Origin: Defluviicoccus sp.
GTDB lineage: Bacteria > Pseudomonadota > Alphaproteobacteria > MPNO01
DNA length: 10,488 nt
NCBI GenBank assembly: GCA_028820945.1
Contig: JAPPHW010000037.1
Location: 1 to 10,488 of the forward strand
Direction: 5' to 3'
Positions 1-7,325 of this stretch are shown here, piece by piece. The position numbers were made by a program, and so were the translations under genes. A model generated the notes under the pieces. It had not been told where the DNA came from. It did no database searches and saw nothing but the letters and a program-made list of their open reading frames with translations. Numbering within the stretch: the first letter of the stretch is position 1; each line of letters starts with the position of its first letter.

Positions 1-1658
1 TCGGTCGCCTTGCCCATCGTGATCCCGGCGAGACGCATCGACCGTCCGGAATGGGAACCGCCGCCGACCGAGACGATATCGGTGTCGCCGGTGATCAGGT
101 TCACCTCGTCCAGGGTTACGCCGAACCATTCGGCCGCGAGCTGGGCGAAGCTGGTCTCGTGCCCCTGCCCGCTCGACAAGGTGCCGATGACGACGTCGAT
201 CCGCCCCTCGGGCCGAACCGCGATCTCGGCCCTCTCGCGCGGGGCTCCCGTCGACGTCTCGATATAGTTGGCGATGCCGATGCCGCGGCCCCTGCCCCGC
301 GCGCGCGACTCGTCCCGGCGTTCGGCGAATCCGGCCCAGTCGGAGGCGGCGATTGCGGCATCCATCGCCGTTTCGTAGTCGCCGCTGTCGTAGGTCATGC
401 CGAGCGGGTTGGGAAACGGCATCGCGCTTTCCGGCACCAGGTTCTTTCTCCTGAGCGCCACGCGGTCGAAACCGCGCTCGGCGGCGGCCATGTCGACCAG
501 CCTTTCCAGCACGAACATGACCTCGGGGCGCCCGGCGCTGCGATAGGGGTTGGTGGGCGGCGTGTTGGTCACCGCCGCGCGGGCCCGGAAACCGGCGGCC
601 GGAATCCGGTAGAGCCCGGTCATGATCTCGACGCCCTTGATCAGGGGCACGATGGACACGGTGTGCGCGCCGACGTTGCTGGTGTTGGAACCCCGCATCG
701 CGAGGAAACGGCCGTCCCTGTCGAGGGCGAGCTCCGCCGTGACCGCGAGGTCGCGGCCCTGATAGTCGCTCAGGAACGCCTCGCCACGATCCGCCGTCCA
801 CTTCACCGGCCGGCCGATCCGCCGCGCCGCCCAGGCGACGAGGGCGAATTCGGGATAGAACGCGTTCCGGGTGCCGTAATTGCCGCCGACATCGGCGGCG
901 ACCACCCGCACCCGGTCCTCGGCCACCCCCAATATCGCGGCGAGCTCGCGCTTCGGCCGGACGACCCCGCCGCCGCCGGCGTGGAGGGTGTAGCGGCCGG
1001 TCTCCGGATCGTAGGCGGCGACCGCGGCGCGCGGTTCCATCGGAACGCCGGTCACCCGCGGGATCCGGGTCTCGAGCCGAACGACGTGGCCGGCGCTCGC
1101 GAAGGCGCGCCCGGTCGCCCCGAAATCGCCGACATCCGCGTCGACGCAGACATTCGACGCCACGTCCTCCCACAGCCGGGGGGCGTCGTCCGAGCCCGCC
1201 GCGGAGGCCTCGGTCACCGCCGGCAGGGGCGCGTAGGCGATATCGAGCCGTTCGAGACCGTCTTTCGCCAGATCGGCGGTCTCCGCGATCGCCATCGCCA
1301 CCGCCTCGCCGACGAAACGCGCCCTGTCGGCGGGTAGCGGGAACGGAAGGACGTCCCGTCTGGGCGAGCCGTCCCGGTTGACGAGCTCGATGTCCGGCGG
1401 GCTCGTCGGCGCCGGTCTGTGCGGAATGCGCCCGAGACCGTCCTCGAGCAGGTCCTCGCCCGTGAGGACGGCGAGAACGCCGGGAACGGCGAGCGCCGCG
1501 GCGGAGTCGATGCCCACGATCCGCGCATGGGCATGCGGCGAGCGCGCGATCGCCGCGTAGACCTGCCCGGGAAGGTTGACGTCGTCGGAGAACCGGCCAC
1601 GCCCGGTCAGCAGGCGGCGGTCTTCCTTGCGGCGAAACGGCCGGCCGATCGCCGGCAT
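1..1658 (-). CDS. Xanthine dehydrogenase-family molybdopterin-binding (large) subunit, partial (C-terminus beyond left edge)
   Basis: This is the large, molybdenum-cofactor subunit of a xanthine dehydrogenase/aldehyde oxidase/CoxL-type hydroxylase. Such enzymes insert oxygen from water into an aromatic heterocycle or aldehyde. About 552 codons are present; the family usually has about 750-800 residues, so roughly the last 200 are missing, including the region of the catalytic Glu. The N-terminus GRPFRRKEDRRLLTGRGRF is typical. Other family motifs are GGNYGTRNAFYPE (near residue 260), TNPYRSAGRPE (near 370), SSGQGHETSFAQ (near 495) and GGGSHSGRSMR (near 530). The active-site loop reads PYRSAGR, lacking the Cys of the CO dehydrogenase AYRCSFR loop, so this is not a true Mo/Cu CO dehydrogenase. 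The ATG at 1658 overlaps the TGA of the DctM gene by one base (TGATG), implying translational coupling. The FeS and FAD partner subunits are not in the window and may lie beyond it. The substrate is unknown. I checked about half the gene codon by codon and saw no frameshift. Confidence 0.93.
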   Translation of the reverse strand, partial: MPAIGRPFRRKEDRRLLTGRGRFSDDVNLPGQVYAAIARSPHAHARIVGIDSAAALAVPGVLAVLTGEDLLEDGLGRIPHRPAPTSPPDIELVNRDGSPRRDVLPFPLPADRARFVGEAVAMAIAETADLAKDGLERLDIAYAPLPAVTEASAAGSDDAPRLWEDVASNVCVDADVGDFGATGRAFASAGHVVRLETRIPRVTGVPMEPRAAVAAYDPETGRYTLHAGGGGVVRPKRELAAILGVAEDRVRVVAADVGGNYGTRNAFYPEFALVAWAARRIGRPVKWTADRGEAFLSDYQGRDLAVTAELALDRDGRFLAMRGSNTSNVGAHTVSIVPLIKGVEIMTGLYRIPAAGFRARAAVTNTPPTNPYRSAGRPEVMFVLERLVDMAAAERGFDRVALRRKNLVPESAMPFPNPLGMTYDSGDYETAMDAAIAASDWAGFAERRDESRARGRGRGIGIANYIETSTGAPRERAEIAVRPEGRIDVVIGTLSSGQGHETSFAQLAAEWFGVTLDEVNLITGDTDIVSVGGGSHSGRSMRLAGITMGKAT

Positions 1659-2968
1659 CAGACCATCAATCCCAGCACACCGGGGAGCCACAGGCTGAGG
1701 GCGGGGAATATGGCGACGATCGCGAGCCGCGCGAGATCGGCGACGAAGAACGGAGCGATGCCGCTGAATATGGTCTTGAGCGGCACGTCCGGCGCCATGC
1801 CGTGCAGCACGAAGGGAATGATGCCGATGGGCGGGGTGATCTGGCCGATCTCGATGACCATGATGTTGATCACCCCCCACCAGATCGGATCGAAGCCGAG
1901 CCCGACCACCAGCGGGAAGACCACCGGCAGCGTAATGATCATCGCCGCGACGGTCTCGAAGATGCTGCCGAGGATGATGTACATCACCAGCAGCAGGACG
2001 ATGACCATCCAGGGCTCGAGGCCCGAGCGCTCGATCGCGCTCACCAGCACGGTCGGCATCTGGCTGAGGGTGATGAAGAAGGTGAAGATCGTCGCGCCGA
2101 TGATGATTATGTAGATCAGCCCGGTCGAAGCGGCGGTCTGCACCAGCACCTCGCGCAGCACCTTGACCGTGAGACGCCCGCGCAGCCAGGTGAAGCCGAA
2201 GGCCATGAAGCAGCCGACCGCGGCCGCTTCGAGGACGGTGAACACGCCGCCGTAGATGCCGCCAGAGACCACCGCGGCGAGCACCAGCACGCCCCAGCAG
2301 CTCCTGACCACGGTCAGCCGTTCGCGCCACGGCATCTTCGGCCCCGCCGGGCCGGAGCCGGGCCGGATCCGGACATAAGCCGCGATGGTCGCAAAATAGA
2401 CGGCGATGCAGATGAGCCCCGGTATGACCGCCGCCGCGAACAGCGCGATCACGAACTGCTCGGTCAGCACGCCGTAAAGCAGCATCAGGTTGGAGGGGGG
2501 AATCAGGATGCCCAGCGTGCCGCCAGCGGCGATCGAACCGGCGGCAAGCGACGGGCGGTAGCCGCGTTCGCGCATCTCCGGTAGCGCGATGCGCATGAAG
2601 GTCGAGGCGGTCGCGAGCGAGGAGCCGCAGACCGCGCCGAAGCCGCCGCAGCCGCCGATCGTCGTCATCGCGAGACCGCCGCGATAATGCCCGATCAGGG
2701 CGTAGAACAGGCGGTAGAGGTCGCCCGACAGGCCGGCCGCCGAGGCAAAGCTCCCCATCAGCAGGAACATCGGGATCGCGCCCAGCTCCTGGGTCACGAG
2801 AACCTGCGTCGGCGCGGTGGCGAACATCTTGATCGCGGGCTCGAGATCGAGCAGCAGCCAGACCCCGAAGAACCCCGCCGTCGCCATCGCGATACCGATG
2901 GGCACGTGGAGCGCGATCAGCGCCAGCATGCCGACGATCCCGATCACCGCGACGATCACCGGATCCAT
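1658..2968 (-). CDS. TRAP transporter large permease, DctM-type
   Basis: This is the large membrane subunit of a tripartite ATP-independent periplasmic (TRAP) transporter, which carries the Na+/H+-driven transport pathway. The 436-residue protein matches the usual DctM length. It is hydrophobic almost throughout, with about a dozen membrane segments. It begins MDPVIVAVIGIVGMLALIAL and carries DctM-like stretches such as HVPIGIAMATAGFFGVW, IPMFLLMGSFASAAGLSG, GGCGGFGAVCGSS, ASTFMRIALPEM, GTLGILIPPSNLMLLYGV and ITPPIGIIPFVLHG. The reading frame stays open 55 codons further upstream, but that stretch is Arg-rich, overlaps the DctQ gene and is not membrane-like, so I chose the ATG at 2968. A weak GGTGA ribosome site precedes it. 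The gene starts 32 nt after the DctQ stop and its own stop overlaps the start of the molybdenum hydroxylase gene. The cargo is probably an organic (aromatic) acid, inferred from the enzymes around it. Confidence 0.94.
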   Translation of the reverse strand: MDPVIVAVIGIVGMLALIALHVPIGIAMATAGFFGVWLLLDLEPAIKMFATAPTQVLVTQELGAIPMFLLMGSFASAAGLSGDLYRLFYALIGHYRGGLAMTTIGGCGGFGAVCGSSLATASTFMRIALPEMRERGYRPSLAAGSIAAGGTLGILIPPSNLMLLYGVLTEQFVIALFAAAVIPGLICIAVYFATIAAYVRIRPGSGPAGPKMPWRERLTVVRSCWGVLVLAAVVSGGIYGGVFTVLEAAAVGCFMAFGFTWLRGRLTVKVLREVLVQTAASTGLIYIIIIGATIFTFFITLSQMPTVLVSAIERSGLEPWMVIVLLLVMYIILGSIFETVAAMIITLPVVFPLVVGLGFDPIWWGVINIMVIEIGQITPPIGIIPFVLHGMAPDVPLKTIFSGIAPFFVADLARLAIVAIFPALSLWLPGVLGLMV

Positions 2969-3000
2969 CGGTTCACCGTTCGCGCCGGTGGCGAGACGTT

Positions 3001-3567
3001 CTAGACACCGGAATCGACCGCCGTCGCGGGCGCCCTCGGCAGGCCGCGCCAGGCCCGTACGCCGGCTTCGAGAAGCACGACGACCTGGATCCCTGCGCAG
3101 GCGAAAATTATCGCCGTGACCATCCACCACCATGGGGCCTGCGGCAGCTCCAGCACCGCCGTCGCAAGCCCGGTCAACGTGACGTCATGAAGCGTGAAGC
3201 GAAAAAACTGCCAGCTGAACAGCAGGAAGATGCACAGGGTGACGAAACCGCCGAACGCCTCGAGCCAAAGCGCGCGGAGCGGCCCGATCGCCCGGCCGAG
3301 GAAACGGATGGTCACGAAGTGTCCGCCGATCAGGCAGATCGGAAAGAAGCTGGAGACGATCACGGCGAGGTTGTACTTGCCCAGATCGTCCACCCCGAGG
3401 ATCGGCGCGTTGAACAGCCAGCGCATCAGCACGTCGACCACGATCGCCGCGGCCAGCCCGAGGATGGCCGTGGCGCCGATGAGCGCTATCCAGCTCGCCG
3501 CCGGGCCGAGCGTGCCGTTCGCATCGAACGGCACGCTTTCGCCCGGATCGCCCGGCCGTTCGGGCAT
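3001..3567 (-). CDS. TRAP transporter small permease, DctQ-type
   Basis: This is the small four-helix membrane subunit of the TRAP transporter, which pairs with the DctM-type protein. It has 188 residues, within the usual 160-200. A short polar N-terminus is followed by four hydrophobic segments at about residues 24-46, 65-82, 102-124 and 144-167. The family signature after helix 1 is visible as DVLMRWLFNAPILGVDDL (about 45-62). A PQAPWWW motif (about 142-148) precedes the last helix. The frame is open for 29 more codons upstream, but those overlap the end of the binding-protein gene. The ATG at 3567 lies 5 nt after that gene's stop and gives a normal DctQ length, so I chose it; no strong ribosome site is seen. 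The order binding protein, DctQ, DctM is the standard TRAP operon order. Confidence 0.92.
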   Translation of the reverse strand: MPERPGDPGESVPFDANGTLGPAASWIALIGATAILGLAAAIVVDVLMRWLFNAPILGVDDLGKYNLAVIVSSFFPICLIGGHFVTIRFLGRAIGPLRALWLEAFGGFVTLCIFLLFSWQFFRFTLHDVTLTGLATAVLELPQAPWWWMVTAIIFACAGIQVVVLLEAGVRAWRGLPRAPATAVDSGV

Positions 3568-3572
3568 CGGGT

Positions 3573-4586
3573 TTACTGCCCGGCGCGGAGGTCCTTCAGG
3601 ATCGCCTGCAGGGCGGCGTATTTGCGCTGGCCGTCCTTGTTCTTGGCGATCCATTCGGTGTGGTAGGCCTTGAAGATGTCGTTATAGAGCCGGTCGTGGT
3701 CCTTCTGCGACAGGCGAACCACCGTGCGCTCGCCCGGATCGGCGCGCAGCCTCCGCCCGTCGGCCTCGTAATAGTTGCCCATCGCCTGGCTGAGCTTGAG
3801 GCCTCCGTGGCGGGCCAGGGCGTCGCGCGCCTTGCTTCCCAGCTTGTTGTAAACGTCCTTGTGCACGGCGAGGATGAACGTCCGCACGCCGAGCGGTATG
3901 TCGACATGGCTCTTGATCAACGGCGTGATGCGGAACGTGCCGAGCGCGGACCATCCGGCGAGCGCGCCCTGGATCACGCCGCGATTGAGAGACTCGGCGA
4001 CCTGGCGGATCGACATGCCGACCGGGGTCCCGCCGAGTTTCTTGACCACATCGGCCTCGGCCTTGCCCGGAACGCGGAATTTCAGCCCCTTGATGTCGGC
4101 AAGGGCGGAAATCTTGCGGTTGAGGTGGATGCCGCTGTTGTCGTTAGTGTAGACGCCAAACACATGCACCTTTTCCAGACCCCCGAGGTGACCCGCTTCG
4201 TGCATGCGCCAGATCGCCGCCGCGGCTTCCGCGGACCCGGTGTTTCGGAACGTGTAGGGCAGGGCGAATATGGTGAAGTCGGGGAACAGCTTGGGCGTAT
4301 AGGCCGGCAGGACCTGGGCGGCGTCCTGAATCTTGTTCATGACGCCTTCCCACTGCTTGCGCGGACTGCGGATCAGCGCGCCGCCCCAGAACTCCTTGAA
4401 CGCTATCTCTCCGCCGCTGTCCTTTTCGACGGTACGAAGAAACGGAATGACGATTTTCTGAAGATATGCCGCCTTGGGCGGCGTGAACGACCCGATTTTG
4501 ACGGTTACCGGATCGGCGGCCACCGAAGGCGTTGTCGCCAACATCGCCGCAGCGCCGATAGCGCCCGCGAAATAACCTATCTTCAT
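3573..4586 (-). CDS. TRAP transporter substrate-binding protein, DctP-type
   Basis: This is the periplasmic solute receptor of the TRAP importer. The 337-residue protein starts with a Sec signal peptide: MK, a hydrophobic stretch to about residue 20, and a probable cleavage after PSVA/A near residues 23-25. DctP-family landmarks include KIGSFTPPKAAYLQ, then the segment ALADIKGLKFRVPG, where R171 corresponds to the conserved Arg that binds the ligand carboxylate in this family. GTPVGMSIRQVAESLNRGVIQGA is the typical following segment. The reading frame is open far upstream through the UbiD gene in another frame, but the signal peptide and a strong GGGAGG ribosome site 7 nt upstream fix the ATG at 4586. 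It lies 59 nt after the decarboxylase stop and 5 nt before the DctQ start. The cargo is unknown; a carboxylated aromatic compound is inferred from the neighbouring catabolic genes. Confidence 0.94.
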   Translation of the reverse strand: MKIGYFAGAIGAAAMLATTPSVAADPVTVKIGSFTPPKAAYLQKIVIPFLRTVEKDSGGEIAFKEFWGGALIRSPRKQWEGVMNKIQDAAQVLPAYTPKLFPDFTIFALPYTFRNTGSAEAAAAIWRMHEAGHLGGLEKVHVFGVYTNDNSGIHLNRKISALADIKGLKFRVPGKAEADVVKKLGGTPVGMSIRQVAESLNRGVIQGALAGWSALGTFRITPLIKSHVDIPLGVRTFILAVHKDVYNKLGSKARDALARHGGLKLSQAMGNYYEADGRRLRADPGERTVVRLSQKDHDRLYNDIFKAYHTEWIAKNKDGQRKYAALQAILKDLRAGQ

Positions 4587-4593
4587 CTTGCTT

Positions 4594-4599
4594 CCTCCC
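4594..4599 (-). promoter_or_regulatory. Ribosome-binding site of the TRAP binding-protein gene
   Basis: GGGAGG on the minus strand lies 7 nt before the ATG at 4586. It decides the start within a frame that stays open for more than 1 kb further upstream, and is among the best Shine-Dalgarno matches in the operon, as expected for an abundant periplasmic receptor. Confidence 0.7.
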
Positions 4600-4645
4600 T
4601 CGATTTGCGTCGCCCGATCGGACCCGTAGCGATGCGAGACGGCTG

Positions 4646-6244
4646 TCAGGTCCCCTCGTTGGGATCGTGGTAGAGCTCGCCGACGATAGCGGTCAGCCCG
4701 GCTTCCCCTTCGGCGACATGGTAGCGGCCGTCGCGGTCGCGTCCGAGCCTGCCCCGCTCCCGCAATTCGTCGAGCGCGCAGGCGATCTCGCGCCCGTCCT
4801 CGCTGCCGACGGACTCGACGATCTCGCCGAAGAACAACGGTCCCGCCCGGAGGGCCTGCTCGACGGTCTGGAACCTGGCCTGTCCGCCGAACGTCTTGGC
4901 CGCGCAGCGCGTGAAGCGGATTTCCTTTTCGGTGCCGAACGGGCGCGTGCAGTCGAAACCGGCCTTGGCGCCGGTCCTGCGCCCCTTGAGCGACGGGTCC
5001 ATCGGCATCGACATCGTGCCGGTCAGCATCACGATGTCCTCGTCGGCCTGGAAGCGGGTGCCGAAAGCCCATTCGACTTGCCGTTCGTCGCGAATGTCGA
5101 TGTCGTCGTCGAACACCCAGACATGCTTCAGGCGGCGGAGACCGCCGAACAGGGCGGAGATGGCGTGTCTCGGCTCGCCCAATTCGCGTTGCCGGATCGA
5201 CACCCGAAGGGCGTTCATGCCGCCGCCCGTCGGGCGAAGACAGGCCGCTACGGGCTCGCGCACGGCGCCTTTGAGGATCCGCATCGCCTCGGCCTCGATG
5301 CGGAGCGCCGTGATGTTGGCCGAATCGGTCTCGTCGAGGACGAAGGCGCTGCCGTGCTGCAATGTCTGGTAGAGCACGTCTTCCCGCATGGCGATCGCGG
5401 TGCAGGTAAACACGGGATCCATGTGGATCGCGCCGTAATAGCCCATGTACTCGCCGAACGGCCCTTCGGGTTCGCAATAGCCGCGCTCGTCGAGATAGCC
5501 CTCGAGCACGATCTCCGCGTCCGCCGGTACGCGGATATCGTTGGTGAGGCTTTTGACGACCGGAGCGGGCTCGCCCCGCATCGTCGCGATCAGGCTCAGC
5601 TCGTCGCCCGGAACGCGCGTCGTCGCGGCGTACATGTCGAGCGGATGGCTGCCGATCGTGAAGGTGATGGGAAGACGCTCGCGCCGCGCGGCGCAGGCCT
5701 GGTAGATCCGCTTGAGGTCGGAGGGCGCGGTGACGTTGGTCCCGGCCTGGTAGCGGTTTCTGAGCGACAGGCGCCTGCTTCCGACATTGGTCCGCCCGGT
5801 CTCGGGATCGACGGTGTAGTCGATGCCGGACGAGATGTAGCAACTGCCGTCGAATTCGTGCTGCAGGTGGAACGGGAGCTCGGTCAGGTCGACATCCTCG
5901 CCGACGATTTTGACGGCATGCACCGGCGCTTCGTCGGACGGCACCTCGATCACGTCCTGCGGGTTCGCCATGCGGCGGTAGAACTCGTCGTAGATGTCCT
6001 CCTCGTTGCTGTCGAACGCGGCGATCAGGCGCCGCCGGCCGGCCGACGCCTTGGCGACAAGCTCCAGCTGCCTGGGACCGGCTTTCCTGAACAGAACCGC
6101 CTTGGGCGTCGCCTCGATGATCGGGCTGAGACCGGTCAGGGGTACCGGTTCGTCATGGATCTCGACTTCGTCGATGTCTATCAGGCGTTCGACGAAGCGG
6201 CGCAAACGGAACTTGTCGAAATCCAGCTCCCGGATGTCTGCCAT
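4646..6244 (-). CDS. UbiD-family (prenylated FMN-dependent) decarboxylase
   Basis: This 532-residue protein belongs to the UbiD family. These enzymes use prenylated FMN to decarboxylate (or reversibly carboxylate) aromatic, heteroaromatic or alpha,beta-unsaturated acids. The catalytic Arg-Glu-Glu set appears conserved: an Arg in NVGSRRLSLRNRY (R157/R158), then E260 and E265 in CEPEGPFGEYMGYYG. The spacing matches R173/E277/E282 of the fungal ferulate decarboxylase Fdc1. Other family stretches are GSHPLDMYAATTRVPGDEL, LPFHLQHEFDG, and WVFDDDIDIRDERQVEWAFGTRFQADED. After about residue 470, a segment rich in charged residues (EDGREIACALDELRERGRLG followed by RDGRYHV) looks like a small helix-helix-wing fold. 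I chose the ATG at 6244, preceded by GGGGTGG 6 nt upstream; an ATG at 6259 would add five residues. The gap to the dioxygenase upstream is 77 nt. It is unlikely to be the ubiquinone-pathway UbiD itself, given its catabolic neighbours. No UbiX is in the window. Confidence 0.93.
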   Translation of the reverse strand: MADIRELDFDKFRLRRFVERLIDIDEVEIHDEPVPLTGLSPIIEATPKAVLFRKAGPRQLELVAKASAGRRRLIAAFDSNEEDIYDEFYRRMANPQDVIEVPSDEAPVHAVKIVGEDVDLTELPFHLQHEFDGSCYISSGIDYTVDPETGRTNVGSRRLSLRNRYQAGTNVTAPSDLKRIYQACAARRERLPITFTIGSHPLDMYAATTRVPGDELSLIATMRGEPAPVVKSLTNDIRVPADAEIVLEGYLDERGYCEPEGPFGEYMGYYGAIHMDPVFTCTAIAMREDVLYQTLQHGSAFVLDETDSANITALRIEAEAMRILKGAVREPVAACLRPTGGGMNALRVSIRQRELGEPRHAISALFGGLRRLKHVWVFDDDIDIRDERQVEWAFGTRFQADEDIVMLTGTMSMPMDPSLKGRRTGAKAGFDCTRPFGTEKEIRFTRCAAKTFGGQARFQTVEQALRAGPLFFGEIVESVGSEDGREIACALDELRERGRLGRDRDGRYHVAEGEAGLTAIVGELYHDPNEGT

Positions 6245-6321
6245 GTCGCGCCACCCCATGCCGACCGTTCGTCGATTCAATCACACGCGAAATGTCTAGG
6301 CAAATGCCGTCATCAGGCGTG

Positions 6322-7287
6322 TCAGGCGTCGACCGTCCTGAGCCAGCCGAGCTGACGCATGACGGGCTCGTCGGTCATCGCGAAAAGGACGGCGTCGGTC
6401 TCCGCCCGATGCGCGAACGCTCGCCACGCCGGTATCGACATCACGTCGCCCCGCGACCAGGAAAACGCCTCGCCGTCGATGACGGTACGGCCGGTTCCCC
6501 GGGCGACGCATACGACCTGGTTGGCGGTGGTGCGGGTGGCGCGGGTCTCCTCGCCCCCGGGCTGGCGCTGCATGTAGAGCGCGATGGACGACAGCGCGGG
6601 CGCGCCGAGCTCGATTCGCCCGGAATGGCGCCCCTCCGGGTCGGGCGCGGCGCGGTCGAGGCGCCCGAGCGTGTCCTCCCAGCGGAAGATGAAGGGCGAC
6701 GCCGCGGGCGACCCGCGCACCGGCTCGTAATCCTCCGGATGGGGCTCGAAGAACATCGGCTCCAGGAGGTGGACCAGCGGCGCATCGAGGCAGTCGAGCC
6801 AGAAGCACATGCCGTCCGCCTCGCTGCCGTGGCCGTGCCAGCACCAGTTCGGGGTCAGCAGCACGTCGCCCGGGCGCATCTCCAGCCGTTCGCCGTCCAC
6901 GACGGTGTAGGAGCCTTCGCCTTCGAGGATGAAGCGCAGCGCGTTGGGCGTGTGCCGGTGGGAGCGGGCGGTCTCGCCCGGCAGGATCGCCTGGTAGGCG
7001 GCTATCAGCGTGCGGACCGTCGCGTACGTATTGCCTTCGACAGGGTTGAACAGGATGAGGTTGCGGCGTTCGGCGAACTCGGTATCGACCAGCCGACCCG
7101 CGGCCTCCAGCGCGGCCCTGCCGTCGGTCCACGACCAGCGATAGGGCACGAAGTTCTGCCTCGGCTCCGGCCACAGCGAGGGCGTCGGCTTGGCCCAGCC
7201 CGCGTTGATGCTGAGCGGCGCGAGACCCGCGTAGAGCGCATCGAGCGTCTCGGTTTCGGAAAACGCGGGCGCTGTCGCCGCGGTCAT
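6322..7287 (-). CDS. Gentisate/salicylate 1,2-dioxygenase-type bicupin ring-cleavage dioxygenase
   Basis: This 321-residue protein (family usually about 340-375) is a two-cupin Fe(II) extradiol-type dioxygenase that cleaves a ring between hydroxyl- and carboxyl-bearing carbons. The first cupin has LPGETARSHRHTPNALRFIL and NWCWHGHG, giving metal ligands H110, H112 and H151. R118, H153 and D165 sit at the spacing of the substrate-binding R127, H162 and D174 of the salicylate dioxygenase of Pseudaminobacter salicylatoxidans (recalled, aligned by eye). The second cupin (about 240-305) has RATRTTANQVV where a metal-binding cupin would have HxH, so it is probably structural only. The usual WHDHG is WHGHG here. 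The ATG at 7287 has a GGGGGG ribosome site 7 nt upstream; the frame is open much further upstream only as a shadow of the monooxygenase gene. The product is probably a ring-opened 2-oxo acid. The substrate could be gentisate, salicylate, 1-hydroxy-2-naphthoate or another hydroxy-acid. Confidence 0.9.
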   Translation of the reverse strand: MTAATAPAFSETETLDALYAGLAPLSINAGWAKPTPSLWPEPRQNFVPYRWSWTDGRAALEAAGRLVDTEFAERRNLILFNPVEGNTYATVRTLIAAYQAILPGETARSHRHTPNALRFILEGEGSYTVVDGERLEMRPGDVLLTPNWCWHGHGSEADGMCFWLDCLDAPLVHLLEPMFFEPHPEDYEPVRGSPAASPFIFRWEDTLGRLDRAAPDPEGRHSGRIELGAPALSSIALYMQRQPGGEETRATRTTANQVVCVARGTGRTVIDGEAFSWSRGDVMSIPAWRAFAHRAETDAVLFAMTDEPVMRQLGWLRTVDA

Positions 7288-7294
7288 GACGTTT

Positions 7295-7300
7295 CCCCCC
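7295..7300 (-). promoter_or_regulatory. Ribosome-binding site of the bicupin dioxygenase gene
   Basis: A run of six G on the minus strand lies 7 nt before the ATG at 7287. It falls in the 38-nt gap after the monooxygenase stop and fixes the dioxygenase start inside a longer open frame. Confidence 0.55.
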
Positions 7301-7325
7301 GTCGTTCGCCGCCGATTGTAACCGT

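Noticed and set aside
51..1337. Open plus-strand frame of 428 codons opposite the molybdenum hydroxylase gene
   Set aside because: The opposite strand encodes a continuous molybdopterin-subunit sequence with several family motifs; this frame is its GC-rich shadow.
1..1658. Carbon monoxide dehydrogenase large subunit (CoxL form I)
   Set aside because: The active-site loop reads PYRSAGR, without the Cys that binds copper in form I enzymes, so CO oxidation is not supported.
4667..6355. Open plus-strand frame of 562 codons opposite the UbiD-like gene
   Set aside because: It is antisense to a clearly recognised enzyme, has low-complexity Arg/Gly/Asp/Val-rich composition and no family motif. Such frames are common opposite GC-rich genes.
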